DNA from: Acidobacteriota bacterium | GTDB taxonomy: Bacteria > Acidobacteriota > Vicinamibacteria > Vicinamibacterales > UBA2999 | Direction of reading: 5' to 3' | DNA: 11,856 bases | Assembly: GCA_947478985.1 (NCBI GenBank) | Contig: CANJYC010000037.1 | Location: 1 to 11,856 of the forward strand | Shown here: one piece after another, positions 1 to 6,567 of the stretch | How positions within the stretch are numbered: the stretch's first letter is position 1 | Layout: each line of letters opens with the position of its first letter | Program-made: the position numbers and the translations under genes | The notes under the pieces: model-generated | Seen by the model: only the letters and a program-made list of their open reading frames with translations | Told to the model about the DNA's origin: nothing | The model's database searches: none

Positions 1-34
1 ATCCAGGCACCACGATCTGCTCTCCGGCGATCAT
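1..34 (-). CDS. thrB: Probable homoserine kinase, first codons only (partial)
   Basis: Only the first 11 codons lie inside the window, on the minus strand from an ATG at 32-34, reading MIAGEQIVVPG before the edge. Homoserine kinases (GHMP kinase family) commonly start with a short beta strand followed by V-P-(G/A)-S-(T/S)-x-N-L-G, and the visible I-V-V-P-G fits that opening. It lies 36 bases downstream of hom on the same strand, the usual place for thrB in a hom-thrB operon. The enzyme would phosphorylate homoserine in threonine synthesis. A GTG at 53-55 is an alternative in-frame start. There is no clear Shine-Dalgarno sequence. The call rests on very little sequence and on context; threonine synthase is a less likely alternative. 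Confidence 0.45.
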   Translation of the reverse strand, partial: MIAGEQIVVPG

Positions 35-70
35 GCTGATGGTCTTAAGTGACACGAAACAAGAAAGATA

Positions 71-1399
71 TCACGATTCATCGGTCCACAACATCGGCAG
101 TGCGAGCGGCAGTTCGGCGTGGAAATCAGCCTCCCCGATCTCCCGTAGCGCGGCCTGGAGAGCGGCCTCCTCGCACGCCTCAACCGTGATGACAAACGGC
201 AGCGCTTCCTTGGCAAAACCAGGCTCCTGAAGCACGGCATCGAGGTTGATGCCCTGACCAGCCAGTGAGGTCGCAATGGAGGCCAGAATCCCTGGAGCGT
301 CCTGAACGACAAATCGCAGGTAATACGGGCGGGCGGGCGCCGGTGCCACGATGGCGGGAAGCCACTCCTCGCCGACGTCGCCTGCCCTCGGCTGTCCGGC
401 CAGTGCCAGCAAGTCGGAAACGACCGCCACAGCCGTGGCCGGACCGCCCGCGCCGGCACCGCTGAAGCTGCTCTCGCCGCCGTACTTCCCGACGATCGTC
501 ACGACGTTGTTCGCCCCCTCGTTCCGTCCGAAGCTCGACTGTGTGGGGACAAGCGCAGGGCCGACAAACGCGTGGAACCCCGTGCCCTGGGCTTCAACCA
601 TGGCAATCTGCCGGATCGTGCACCCGAGCTTGCGCGCGTAGCGGAAGTCCGCTGCGCTGATCTGGCGAATCGACCGTCGAGGAATGTCGCTGAGCTGCAG
701 GTGACGGCGGAAGGCGATGCCCGCGAGCACCACGAGCTTGGCGCCGGCATCATCCCCGTCGATATCAGCGCTGGGATCCGCTTCCGCGTAGCCTAGCGTG
801 CGGGCATCATCGAGCACAGGCGCCATGTCCTCGTCGCTCCGCGCCATCCGACTGAGGACATAGTTCGACGTGCCGTTGAGAATGCCGGCGACCCGCGTCA
901 GGACATCCCCCGCGAGCCCTTCTCGTACGCCGTGAATGAGCGGCACGCCGCCACCCACCGCGGCCTCAAAGCGGATCTGCGTACCCCGGGTCGCCGCCAG
1001 GTGCAGCAGTGCCGGACCCTGCGCGGCCAGAAGCATCTTGTTGGCGGTGACGACCGCCGCGCCCTGCTCGAGGGCCCGCCGGACCCACCCACCGACCGGG
1101 TCGACGCCACCGATCACCTCAACTACCACATCGGGCTTCGAGGCCAGTACCTCACTGATGTCTTCTGTCCACTGCACCGACGCGGGAACCCAGGCAGCAC
1201 GCTTTCGCGCGACGTCGCGGTTGAAGATATGTGTCAGCTCGAGGCGTCCGGCCAGCTCAGGACGCTCGACAAGAATCCGCGCCACCGAGGCGCCAACCGT
1301 GCCGAACCCGAGGATTGCGACGCGCAGCGGATGACGAGTCACCGCAGCCCCTTTCGCCCCCTGGGACTGGTCGACCGGCGATCTGGACGTGGTGCTCAC
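71..1399 (-). CDS. hom: Homoserine dehydrogenase with C-terminal ACT domain
   Basis: This 442-residue protein reduces aspartate semialdehyde to homoserine with NAD(P)H, the branch point toward threonine, isoleucine and methionine. The Rossmann motif GFGTVG is at residues 31-36, the conserved NK at 120-121, the signature GILNGTSNY at 172-180, and the DIDGDDAGAK segment ends in Lys221, matching the catalytic lysine of the family. An ACT domain covers about 359-430 (DAPGILASIATSLAGQGINL), as in feedback-regulated enzymes. The length is normal for monofunctional ACT-containing homoserine dehydrogenases. The GTG start at 1397-1399 is chosen because AGGAG at 1407-1411 sits 7 bases upstream; this is the clearest Shine-Dalgarno in the window. 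The gene lies behind a leader peptide and a terminator that probably attenuate it, and it is followed by a probable thrB. Confidence 0.95.
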   Translation of the reverse strand: MSTTSRSPVDQSQGAKGAAVTRHPLRVAILGFGTVGASVARILVERPELAGRLELTHIFNRDVARKRAAWVPASVQWTEDISEVLASKPDVVVEVIGGVDPVGGWVRRALEQGAAVVTANKMLLAAQGPALLHLAATRGTQIRFEAAVGGGVPLIHGVREGLAGDVLTRVAGILNGTSNYVLSRMARSDEDMAPVLDDARTLGYAEADPSADIDGDDAGAKLVVLAGIAFRRHLQLSDIPRRSIRQISAADFRYARKLGCTIRQIAMVEAQGTGFHAFVGPALVPTQSSFGRNEGANNVVTIVGKYGGESSFSGAGAGGPATAVAVVSDLLALAGQPRAGDVGEEWLPAIVAPAPARPYYLRFVVQDAPGILASIATSLAGQGINLDAVLQEPGFAKEALPFVITVEACEEAALQAALREIGEADFHAELPLALPMLWTDES

Positions 1400-1428
1400 T
1401 CTGGTACTCCTGCCAACGTGAATCCGCT

Positions 1429-1470
1429 AAAAAAAGAGCCCGCCGACCCTTGCGGGGGTCGGCGGGCTCT
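1429..1470 (-). terminator. Intrinsic terminator upstream of hom (attenuator terminator)
   Basis: On the minus strand a perfect 15-bp inverted repeat (arms 1456-1470 and 1435-1449) encloses the 6-base loop 1450-1455 and is followed directly by seven T (1435-1429). It is a very strong Rho-independent terminator. Its orientation stops transcription moving toward hom, whose start is only 30 bases further on. It therefore cannot serve the divergent gene on the plus strand, and there is no complete conventional gene upstream for it to end, only the short leader ORF. That position is typical of an attenuator. Confidence 0.9.
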
Positions 1471-1524
1471 CAGTTCCTTGCCTTCGCACTCTGCGACGGG
1501 CTAATTCTCGTCCGCACCGACCCC
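1455..1524 (-). promoter_or_regulatory. Antiterminator pairing of the hom attenuator
   Basis: Within the last codons of the leader ORF, GGGGTCGG (1524-1517) and CGG (1514-1512) are complementary to CCGACCCC (1462-1455) and CCG (1465-1463) in the 5' arm of the terminator. This gives an 8+3 bp helix with a two-base bulge. Forming it would consume the terminator's 5' arm and allow read-through into hom. A ribosome stalled at the upstream Thr codons (1584-1546) would leave this segment free, while one reaching the stop codon would cover it. This is the classical attenuation logic. The complementarity is visible in the sequence; the mechanism is inferred. No convincing pause-hairpin partner was found. 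Confidence 0.55.
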
Positions 1525-1605
1525 GATGAAACGCGACCGCATCCGCGTACACGTGGCACGCGTGCAGGTCATCGAAATCACGGTAATACAGGCCTGGCCG
1601 GACAC
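1501..1605 (-). CDS. Putative threonine-operon leader peptide
   Basis: This minus-strand reading frame has 34 codons if started at the GTG at 1603-1605 and ends at TAG (1501-1503), 30 bases before the terminator stem. Its centre reads ITVISMTCTRATCTRM, with five Thr, two Ile, two Met and two Cys in 16 residues. Thr, Ile and Met are the end products of the homoserine branch, so stalling there could report on their supply. It resembles ThrL of enterobacteria in role and composition, not in sequence. The start is uncertain: GTG at 1603-1605 lies 8 bases after a -10-like TAGACT and would be leaderless. GTG 1579-1581, ATG 1570-1572 and ATG 1672-1674 are alternatives, and none has a good Shine-Dalgarno. 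The last codons (1524-1512) contain the proposed antiterminator segment. Function is inferred. Confidence 0.6.
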   Translation of the reverse strand: MSGQACITVISMTCTRATCTRMRSRFIGVGADEN

Positions 1606-1613
1606 TGACGAGC

Positions 1614-1643
1614 AGTCTACAACGGTCTCACAGGCGGGGTCCA
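1614..1643 (-). promoter_or_regulatory. Candidate promoter of the hom leader
   Basis: On the minus strand, TGGACC (1643-1638) and TAGACT (1619-1614) are separated by 18 bases and each matches the sigma-70 consensus at four of six positions. Transcription would begin near 1606, at or just before the GTG of the leader peptide. A second candidate further upstream is TTGTCA with GATTCT, 17 bases apart and with an extended TG, ending near 1675. The choice between them is open. Confidence 0.4.
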
Positions 1644-1673
1644 GAGTCTGCGCACCTGAGCATCGCCTCATCA

Positions 1674-1679
1674 TAGAAT
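1674..1679 (+). promoter_or_regulatory. -10-like box upstream of the VOC protein gene
   Basis: TAGAAT at 1674-1679 sits in a short AT-rich island in GC-rich DNA, 17 bases before the GTG of the downstream secreted protein. The same island reads TATGAT on the minus strand, so it may serve divergent promoters. There is no convincing -35. Confidence 0.35.
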
Positions 1680-1696
1680 CACAGGCGAAAAGCCCA

Positions 1697-2524
1697 GTGA
1701 CAAAGACCTGCACCCGTATCGCCGCCGTCTGCTGCCTGCTGGTGGCTCTGTCACGGCCGGCAGCGGCCCAACTCGCCCCACCCAACGACATCGGGGTGGC
1801 GCTCGGGCACATGCATCTGGCCGTGAAGGATGTCGAGGCGCAGAAGCAATTCTGGACGACGATGCTCGGCGGCACGCTCGTTACCAACGGCCCGCTCGTG
1901 CTGGTTCAGTTCCCCGGCATCTACATCATGTTGCGTCAGGCCGACGCCGCTGACCCGCCTGCAGGGTCGATCGTGGATCACTTCGGCCTGGTCTACAGGG
2001 ATATCGCAGCCGCGCGCGAACGCTGGAAGGCGGCGGGCGTGAAATACGACGTCGGGCGCATCAATCCCAATCAGGGTTATGTCTTTCTGCCCGACAGCCC
2101 GATTCGCGTGGAGGTCTTCGGCGATCCGTCACTGCCCGGCCCGGTCAGCATGGATCACATTCACCTCTATCCCGTCGAAGCGGATATCCCTGCCATACAG
2201 GCCTGGTACGCGAAGGTGTTCGGCGGTTTACCCGGCAAGCGACAGCGTGTGTCCCAGCCTGGTCTCATCGACTGCGACTACTTCCACCGTTTCCAACTCT
2301 CCTTTTCCGCCAGTAACACGAAGCGTGTCGCGACGAAGGGACGCGCGATCGATCACCTCGGGTTCGACGTGAGGAACCTCGATCAGTTCGAACAGCATCT
2401 GGCCGATCAGGGTCTGAAGTTCGAGGAGCCACCGCGCCAGATTCCGAATACGAAGGCGAGGGTCGCGTTTCTAACCGACCCGTGGGGCACCTACATCGAG
2501 GTTACCGAGCACCTCGCCCCCTGA
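1697..2524 (+). CDS. Secreted VOC (glyoxalase/dioxygenase fold) family protein, two domains
   Basis: The protein has 275 residues from the GTG at 1697-1699. That start is chosen because it gives a clean signal peptide (MTKTCTRIAAVCCLLVALSR, then PAAAQ), while the longer frame back to 1526 runs through the divergent leader region. After cleavage near residue 25 there are two VOC-type modules. The first (about 36-145) starts GHMHLAVKDVEAQKQFW and ends IRVEVFGDPS. The second (about 150-272) starts MDHIHLYPVE, continues with IDHLGFDVRNLDQFEQHLADQG and ends DPWGTYIEVTEHL. His at the first strand and Glu at the last strand of each half fit metal ligands of the superfamily. The family covers glyoxalases, extradiol dioxygenases and resistance proteins, so no substrate can be assigned. 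Export to the periplasm is inferred from the signal peptide. It is divergent from the hom leader. Confidence 0.85.
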   Translation: MTKTCTRIAAVCCLLVALSRPAAAQLAPPNDIGVALGHMHLAVKDVEAQKQFWTTMLGGTLVTNGPLVLVQFPGIYIMLRQADAADPPAGSIVDHFGLVYRDIAAARERWKAAGVKYDVGRINPNQGYVFLPDSPIRVEVFGDPSLPGPVSMDHIHLYPVEADIPAIQAWYAKVFGGLPGKRQRVSQPGLIDCDYFHRFQLSFSASNTKRVATKGRAIDHLGFDVRNLDQFEQHLADQGLKFEEPPRQIPNTKARVAFLTDPWGTYIEVTEHLAP

Positions 2525-2529
2525 CACCG

Positions 2530-2535
2530 TACACT
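2530..2535 (+). promoter_or_regulatory. -10-like box 7 bases before aguB
   Basis: TACACT at 2530-2535 is followed by 7 bases and then the ATG of aguB. This spacing would place the transcription start at the start codon (leaderless mRNA). No good -35 and no Shine-Dalgarno are visible. The box lies only 5 bases after the VOC gene's stop, so read-through from that gene is also possible. Confidence 0.35.
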
Positions 2536-2542
2536 TGAGCGC

Positions 2543-3436
2543 ATGACGGCCACGAATTCCCCGTTCACAATCGGCATCATCCAGGACCACGCTTCCACTG
2601 ACGTGGCTGCCAACGTCGCACGCGCGGAGCGACTGGTGCGCTCCGCCGCCGCACGTGGCGCCCAGATCATCTGCCTCAAGGAACTCTTCAACGCGCCCTA
2701 CTTCTGCAAATCGCAGCAAGCTGATCGCTTCGATCTGGCGGAACCGATCCCGGGGCCGACCACCACGACCATGCAGGCGCTCGCCCGCGAGCTGGCGGTG
2801 GTCATCGTGGTGCCGATCTTCGAGCGTCAGGCGGCTGGCATCTATCGGAATTCGGCGGCCATCATCGACGCAGACGGTACGCTCCTCGGCGTCTATCGGA
2901 AGATGCACATTCCGGACGACCCGCTGTTCAACGAGAAGTACTACTTCACGCCTGGCGACACGAACGGCTTCAGCGTCTGGCAGACGCGCTACGCGACGAT
3001 TGGCGTCCTCATCTGCTGGGACCAGTGGTACCCGGAAGCCGCGCGCATCACGGCGCTGCTCGGGGCACAGGTACTGTTCTATCCGACGGCGATCGGCTGG
3101 CATCCGGCTGAGAAGGACGAGTGGGGGCGCGCGCAGGTGGACGCGTGGCGCACCGTCCAGCGCGGGCACGCCATCACCAACGGCGTCTATGTGGCCTCAC
3201 CGAACCGTGTAGGCCACGAGGACGAGCCGGGCACCAACGGCCTCACGTTCTTCGGTCAGTCCTTCATCGCGGATCCGTTCGGGCGCTACGTGGCCGAAGC
3301 CGGCGAGCAGGAAGAGATCCTCATCGCCCGGTGCGACCCCGCGCTCATCGAGACGGTCCGGCGCAACTGGCCGTTCCTGCGCGACCGCCGTGTCGATGCC
3401 TACGGTCCGATTCTCAGCCGGTATCTCGGCGCGTGA
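2543..3436 (+). CDS. aguB: N-carbamoylputrescine amidohydrolase
   Basis: This 297-residue nitrilase-superfamily enzyme hydrolyses N-carbamoylputrescine to putrescine, CO2 and ammonia in the cytoplasm. The catalytic triad of the superfamily is visible: Glu47 in CLKELFNAPYFC, Lys120 in VYRKMHIPDDP, and Cys158 in LICWDQWYPEAAR. The segments NEKYYFTPGD and ATIGVLICWDQW, the C-terminal FFGQSFIADPFGR, and the length are typical of the AguB/plant NLP1 branch and not of generic nitrilases. It begins at ATG 2543-2545, 18 bases after the VOC gene, with TACACT 7 bases upstream and no Shine-Dalgarno. It overlaps aguA by 4 bases, so the two are translationally coupled and together convert agmatine to putrescine. 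Confidence 0.95.
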   Translation: MTATNSPFTIGIIQDHASTDVAANVARAERLVRSAAARGAQIICLKELFNAPYFCKSQQADRFDLAEPIPGPTTTTMQALARELAVVIVVPIFERQAAGIYRNSAAIIDADGTLLGVYRKMHIPDDPLFNEKYYFTPGDTNGFSVWQTRYATIGVLICWDQWYPEAARITALLGAQVLFYPTAIGWHPAEKDEWGRAQVDAWRTVQRGHAITNGVYVASPNRVGHEDEPGTNGLTFFGQSFIADPFGRYVAEAGEQEEILIARCDPALIETVRRNWPFLRDRRVDAYGPILSRYLGA

Positions 3437-4503
3437 CCGCCACGCCGCGCGGGGCACTCCGCATGCCGGCGGAGTGGGCCGCTCATCGCGCCACCTGGAT
3501 CGCCTGGCCGCACCACGAACCTGACTGGCCCGGCAAGCTGGGTCCCATCCCGTGGGTGTACGGCGAAATCGCGCGCGTCATCGCCGACCACGAGCCGCTC
3601 GAGATCCTGTGCCACAACACGGCCGTGCTCGATGCGGCGCGCAGGATCCTCGAGGCCCATGCCGTGCGTCTCGACCGTGTACGACTCCACGTCGTACCGA
3701 CCGACCGCGTGTGGCTGCGCGACTCGGCACCCGTGGGCGTCCATGACGCGACCGGCGCGCTCGTCTGGGCCAACTGGGCGTTCAACGCCTGGGCGAAGTA
3801 TCCGAACTGGCAGCTCGACGCCGAGGTTGGCAACGTCATCGCGGGGATCACTGGCCTCCGTCGTGAAACGCCGCTGCGCCACGACACCGGCACGCCGATC
3901 GTGCTCGAAGGGGGTGGCATCGAGGTGAATGGCGAGGGGCTGCTGCTCGTCACTGAGGAGTGGCTGCTCTCCGCCGTGCAGGTGCGCAATCCCGGGCTGA
4001 CGCGTGAGGACTACGAACGGATATTCGCGGACTGGCTGGGCATCCGCCAGACAATCTGGCTGGGTGAAGGGTGCGTCGGCGATGACACCCACGGGCACAT
4101 CGACGACGTGGCGCGCTTTGTCTCACCCGACACGATCGTGCTCGCCGTCGAGCGCGACCCGGCCGACGAGAACCATCGGCGATCGATCGACAATCTGAAT
4201 CGACTGGAGGCCGCGGCCCGACGCTCCTCGACTGCGCCGCTGCGTATCGTCGAGCTGCCCTTCCCCCGTCCGGTGATGATGAACGGCGAGCGGCTGCCGG
4301 CCAGCTACGCCAATTTCTACATCGCCAACGGCGTGGTCCTAGTACCGACCTTCAATGATTCGCAGGATCGAATCGCGCTCAATACTCTTGCCGGGCTCAT
4401 GCCCGACCGCCGCGTCGTCGGCATCCACGCCGTCGATCTCGTCTGGGGACTCGGCACGCTTCACTGCCTCACGCAGCAGGAACCGGCGCCCAGGCCCGCC
4501 TGA
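3433..4503 (+). CDS. aguA: Agmatine deiminase
   Basis: This 356-residue enzyme hydrolyses agmatine to N-carbamoylputrescine and ammonia, the step before AguB. It belongs to the agmatine deiminase/Porphyromonas-type peptidylarginine deiminase family. Visible family motifs are MPAEWAAHRATWIAWPHH at the N-terminus, VWLRDSAP with Asp97, LEGGGIEVNG with Glu159, DDTHGHIDDVARF with His220, His222 and Asp224, VLVPTFND, and the catalytic Cys345 in LGTLHCLTQQEP. The GTG at 3433-3435 is chosen because it overlaps the aguB stop (GTGA) and places the conserved MPAEW 10 residues from the start. The longer open frame upstream is antisense-like filler inside aguB. With aguB it forms a complete agmatine-to-putrescine module, implying putrescine made from arginine by an arginine decarboxylase outside the window. 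Confidence 0.95.
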   Translation: MTATPRGALRMPAEWAAHRATWIAWPHHEPDWPGKLGPIPWVYGEIARVIADHEPLEILCHNTAVLDAARRILEAHAVRLDRVRLHVVPTDRVWLRDSAPVGVHDATGALVWANWAFNAWAKYPNWQLDAEVGNVIAGITGLRRETPLRHDTGTPIVLEGGGIEVNGEGLLLVTEEWLLSAVQVRNPGLTREDYERIFADWLGIRQTIWLGEGCVGDDTHGHIDDVARFVSPDTIVLAVERDPADENHRRSIDNLNRLEAAARRSSTAPLRIVELPFPRPVMMNGERLPASYANFYIANGVVLVPTFNDSQDRIALNTLAGLMPDRRVVGIHAVDLVWGLGTLHCLTQQEPAPRPA

Positions 4504-4510
4504 CCGATCC

Positions 4511-6304
4511 CTATCTCCCAACCACCGACAACAGCACGGTGGCCGCGCGGCCTGGCATCCGGACTCCGGCGACTTCCTGATAGGACTGGTCGAAGAGATT
4601 GGTCCCCTCAACCGACAGGTCCAGCGCGCCAAGGCGGCGCGATAGCCGCACATCGAGGAGCGTGTAGTTCGACGTGCCGCTCGCGCGCGTGCGGTGCTTG
4701 ACCTCGACGCGCGGGGCCAGCTTCACGCTCGCCGGCAGTGGGATGACCGCGGCGGCGGTCAGCGCGTGCGGCGCGTAGTCGAGCACGTACTTCGACAGCT
4801 GGGTAATGGCTGCCGCATTGACGTCGATGCCGGTGTACCCCGCCTGCACGAAAGCCCCGCCTGCCAGCGACGTGCGCACGCTCAACTCGACGCCCTTCGT
4901 ATCGACATCGCGCACGTTGTAGGTGCGCCAGATATCGGCCACCGTCGGCCGCAGCCAGTCGATGACGTCGTGCTCGAAGCGCGTGAAGAAGGTCGCGCTC
5001 ACCATCACGCCGTTCGTGAGAAACAGGTCCGCGCCGCCATCGCCCGTCCACGCGGTTTCAGGCCCGACCTCGGGCCGCGCGAAATTGGCGGGGTCATGGT
5101 AGTAGCGCTCGGTGAATGTCGGAACCCGGAACGCCCGCGCCACCGACGTGCGCAGCCGCGTCGTCGACGACGGCCACCAGCCGATCCCGAGCGACGGGCT
5201 CCAGGATGTGCCGAACTCACTGTAGCGATCGAAGCGCAGGCTCGCGTCAAGATGCGTGCGCGGGGTGATCGCCTCGCGCCACTCGCCGAATCCGCTGACG
5301 CGGTTCGTCGTGTGGTCCCCGAGATTGCTCGAACGGATCCAGTCACCCCCCGCTTCGGCGCCCACCGTGAACGTCGAGTCCTGGCGCAGTGTCTTCGAGG
5401 CCTTGAACGTGCCGAGCGTGGTGTGGGTACGGTGGCGATTCTCGGACACGCCGGGACGAGTGACGTTGAAGAGGAAGTGATCGCCGTGCGTGCGGTACGA
5501 CGCATCGGCAAACAGCTGCCACCCCGCGCGCGGCGCAAACCGATGGTCCGCCGCCAGCAGCGTCTGATTCGTCCACTCATGAGAGGGCGCGTTGCCGTAG
5601 AAGCCATTGGCACCGAAGTCCTTCTGGAGGTAGGACACCGATACGCCGCTCCGTTCGCCGACCGTCGTGCGCGAGTTGAAGCTGGCCGTCTCGAACCCGC
5701 GCTCGTACATGAAGCCGTCGGAGCGATTCGCGGACACGGCGATGCGCTGTCGCACCGCACCGCGTCCCGCCTCCACCTGCCCGGCGCCGGCCACCAGTCC
5801 AAAGCTGCCGGCCTGCAGCGATAGCGAGGCGGGCACCGTGTCCCGGCGCGTGATGATGTTGATGGTGCCGCCAAACGCATCGGCACCGAAGAGCGACGAC
5901 CCGGCCCCCTGCAGCACTTCGATCCGCTCGATCGCCTCGAGCGGCACCGGCACGTCGCCGTTGTGATGCCCCGATTGCGCATCGTTCAGCCGGACACCGT
6001 CGACCAGCATCAGCATCTGTCCAAAATTGGCGCCGCGAATGGCAAAGTCGGCCTGGATGCCCATTTCACCGCGAGCCCGCACATCCACCGAGGACGCCAG
6101 GCGCAGCACGTCGGCCACGCTGTGCACGGGCAGTTGCGCAATCTGCTCGCGGGTAATGACCGTCAGCGTACGGGTGACGCTCTCGAGCGTGACCGGTGTG
6201 GCGGCCGCGGTGACGACCACTGTCTCTCGGACGGCGTCCTGGGCGCGAGCGGCAGGAGTGTGGGCGACGAGCAGAACCAGGGCGGCAAGTATCAGGCGGA
6301 ACAT
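4511..6304 (-). CDS. TonB-dependent outer-membrane receptor (BtuB/vitamin B12-receptor-like)
   Basis: This 597-residue protein begins with a signal peptide (MFRLILAALVLLVAHTPAAR, cleavage after ARA or AQ), then a TonB-box-like ETVVVTA. A plug domain follows (about residues 30-155: ITREQIAQLPVHSVADVLR, FAIRGANFGQMLMLVDGVRL, IERIEVLQGAGSSLFGADAF, GTINIITRR) and then a beta barrel to the end. It would import a scarce ligand across the outer membrane using TonB-ExbBD energy. The length and plug resemble BtuB, but no cobalamin riboswitch or cobalamin gene is nearby, so the ligand is unknown. The last residues are VLLSVVGR, without the usual terminal aromatic residue. The start is ATG 6302-6304; the 53-codon extension upstream is antisense to the tRNA gene and is rejected. 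It is convergent with aguA, with only 7 bases between the stops. Confidence 0.9.
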   Translation of the reverse strand: MFRLILAALVLLVAHTPAARAQDAVRETVVVTAAATPVTLESVTRTLTVITREQIAQLPVHSVADVLRLASSVDVRARGEMGIQADFAIRGANFGQMLMLVDGVRLNDAQSGHHNGDVPVPLEAIERIEVLQGAGSSLFGADAFGGTINIITRRDTVPASLSLQAGSFGLVAGAGQVEAGRGAVRQRIAVSANRSDGFMYERGFETASFNSRTTVGERSGVSVSYLQKDFGANGFYGNAPSHEWTNQTLLAADHRFAPRAGWQLFADASYRTHGDHFLFNVTRPGVSENRHRTHTTLGTFKASKTLRQDSTFTVGAEAGGDWIRSSNLGDHTTNRVSGFGEWREAITPRTHLDASLRFDRYSEFGTSWSPSLGIGWWPSSTTRLRTSVARAFRVPTFTERYYHDPANFARPEVGPETAWTGDGGADLFLTNGVMVSATFFTRFEHDVIDWLRPTVADIWRTYNVRDVDTKGVELSVRTSLAGGAFVQAGYTGIDVNAAAITQLSKYVLDYAPHALTAAAVIPLPASVKLAPRVEVKHRTRASGTSNYTLLDVRLSRRLGALDLSVEGTNLFDQSYQEVAGVRMPGRAATVLLSVVGR

Positions 6305-6311
6305 CCTTGGG

Positions 6312-6317
6312 ATTCTA
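6312..6317 (-). promoter_or_regulatory. -10-like box 7 bases before the TonB receptor gene
   Basis: On the minus strand TAGAAT (6317-6312) is followed by 7 bases and the ATG at 6304. AAGG touches the start codon and is too close to act as a normal Shine-Dalgarno. No good -35 is visible. This supports the chosen start and suggests a leaderless message. Confidence 0.4.
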
Positions 6318-6349
6318 CTCGCCTTGCCCGGCCCCTCGTCAGCGCGCGC

Positions 6350-6355
6350 TATACT
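6350..6355 (+). promoter_or_regulatory. -10 box of the tRNA-Leu promoter
   Basis: TATACT at 6350-6355 lies 16 bases before the first base of the tRNA, a normal distance for a tRNA precursor with a short leader. TTGCCC at 6324-6329 could be a -35, but the 20-base spacer is long. Confidence 0.5.
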
Positions 6356-6371
6356 TGCTCGTTCCCCGAAC

Positions 6372-6458
6372 GCCGGAGTGGTGAAACTGGCAGACGCGCC
6401 GGACTCAAAATCCGGTGACCTCACGGTCGTGTGGGTTCGACTCCCACCTCCGGCACCA
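6372..6458 (+). tRNA. tRNA-Leu(CAA)
   Basis: The 7-bp acceptor stem GCCGGAG (6372-6378) pairs with CTCCGGC (6448-6454). It is followed by discriminator A and an encoded CCA. The anticodon stem CCGGA/TCCGG encloses the loop CTCAAAA, giving anticodon CAA, which reads UUG. The long variable arm (about TGACCTCACGGTCG) marks it as class II, as expected for leucine. The T arm GTGGG-TTCGACT-CCCAC is intact. All parts needed for a functional tRNA are present. Confidence 0.97.
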
Positions 6459-6554
6459 CGCAATCCTCAGGTCTCTCTCGTCGGCGTCGTCACCGGCTCT
6501 ACGGACCGCGCTGGCACCCGTCGGGAGGGCCGTCCCTTTCAGCCATTCTGGCTG

Positions 6555-6560
6555 CTACAG
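6555..6560 (+). promoter_or_regulatory. -10-like box 7 bases before the glycosyltransferase gene
   Basis: TACAGT at 6555-6560, then 7 bases, then the ATG at 6568. No Shine-Dalgarno is present. The 109 bases between the tRNA and this gene otherwise show only a weak 4-bp GGGA/TCCC hairpin near 6524-6537. Confidence 0.35.
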
Positions 6561-6567
6561 TGAATGC

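Noticed and set aside
932..1504. 190-codon plus-strand frame covering the hom start and the attenuator.
   Set aside because: Antisense to hom and passing through the terminator palindrome; no coding features.
1526..1696. 57-codon N-terminal extension of the VOC protein.
   Set aside because: It would bury the signal peptide in the interior and lies across the divergent leader region; the GTG at 1697 puts the signal sequence at the N-terminus.
1606..1887. Upstream extension of the leader-peptide frame to 128 codons.
   Set aside because: The part beyond 1674 is antisense to the VOC gene, and plausible promoters lie inside this stretch, so the true start is further downstream.
3121..3432. 104-codon upstream extension of aguA.
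   Set aside because: It lies in another frame of aguB; the 4-base GTGA overlap and conserved N-terminus fix the start at 3433.
2471..4098. Two 232-codon minus-strand frames (2471-3169 and 3400-4098).
   Set aside because: Both lie opposite aguB and aguA, whose catalytic motifs are unmistakable; the antisense products are Arg/Asp-rich without domain pattern.
4694..5824. 376-codon open frame on the plus strand.
   Set aside because: It is entirely antisense to the TonB receptor, very rich in Arg, with no recognisable domain. Long antisense frames are expected in DNA of this GC content.
6305..6371. Cobalamin riboswitch upstream of the BtuB-like receptor.
   Set aside because: Fewer than 70 bases separate the gene from the tRNA, and no B12-box-like motif is visible.
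6305..6463. 53-codon N-terminal extension of the TonB receptor (starting MRGAGGGSRTHTT).
   Set aside because: It is the antisense reading of tRNA-Leu, a well-known spurious peptide. The signal peptide and a -10 box support the ATG at 6304.
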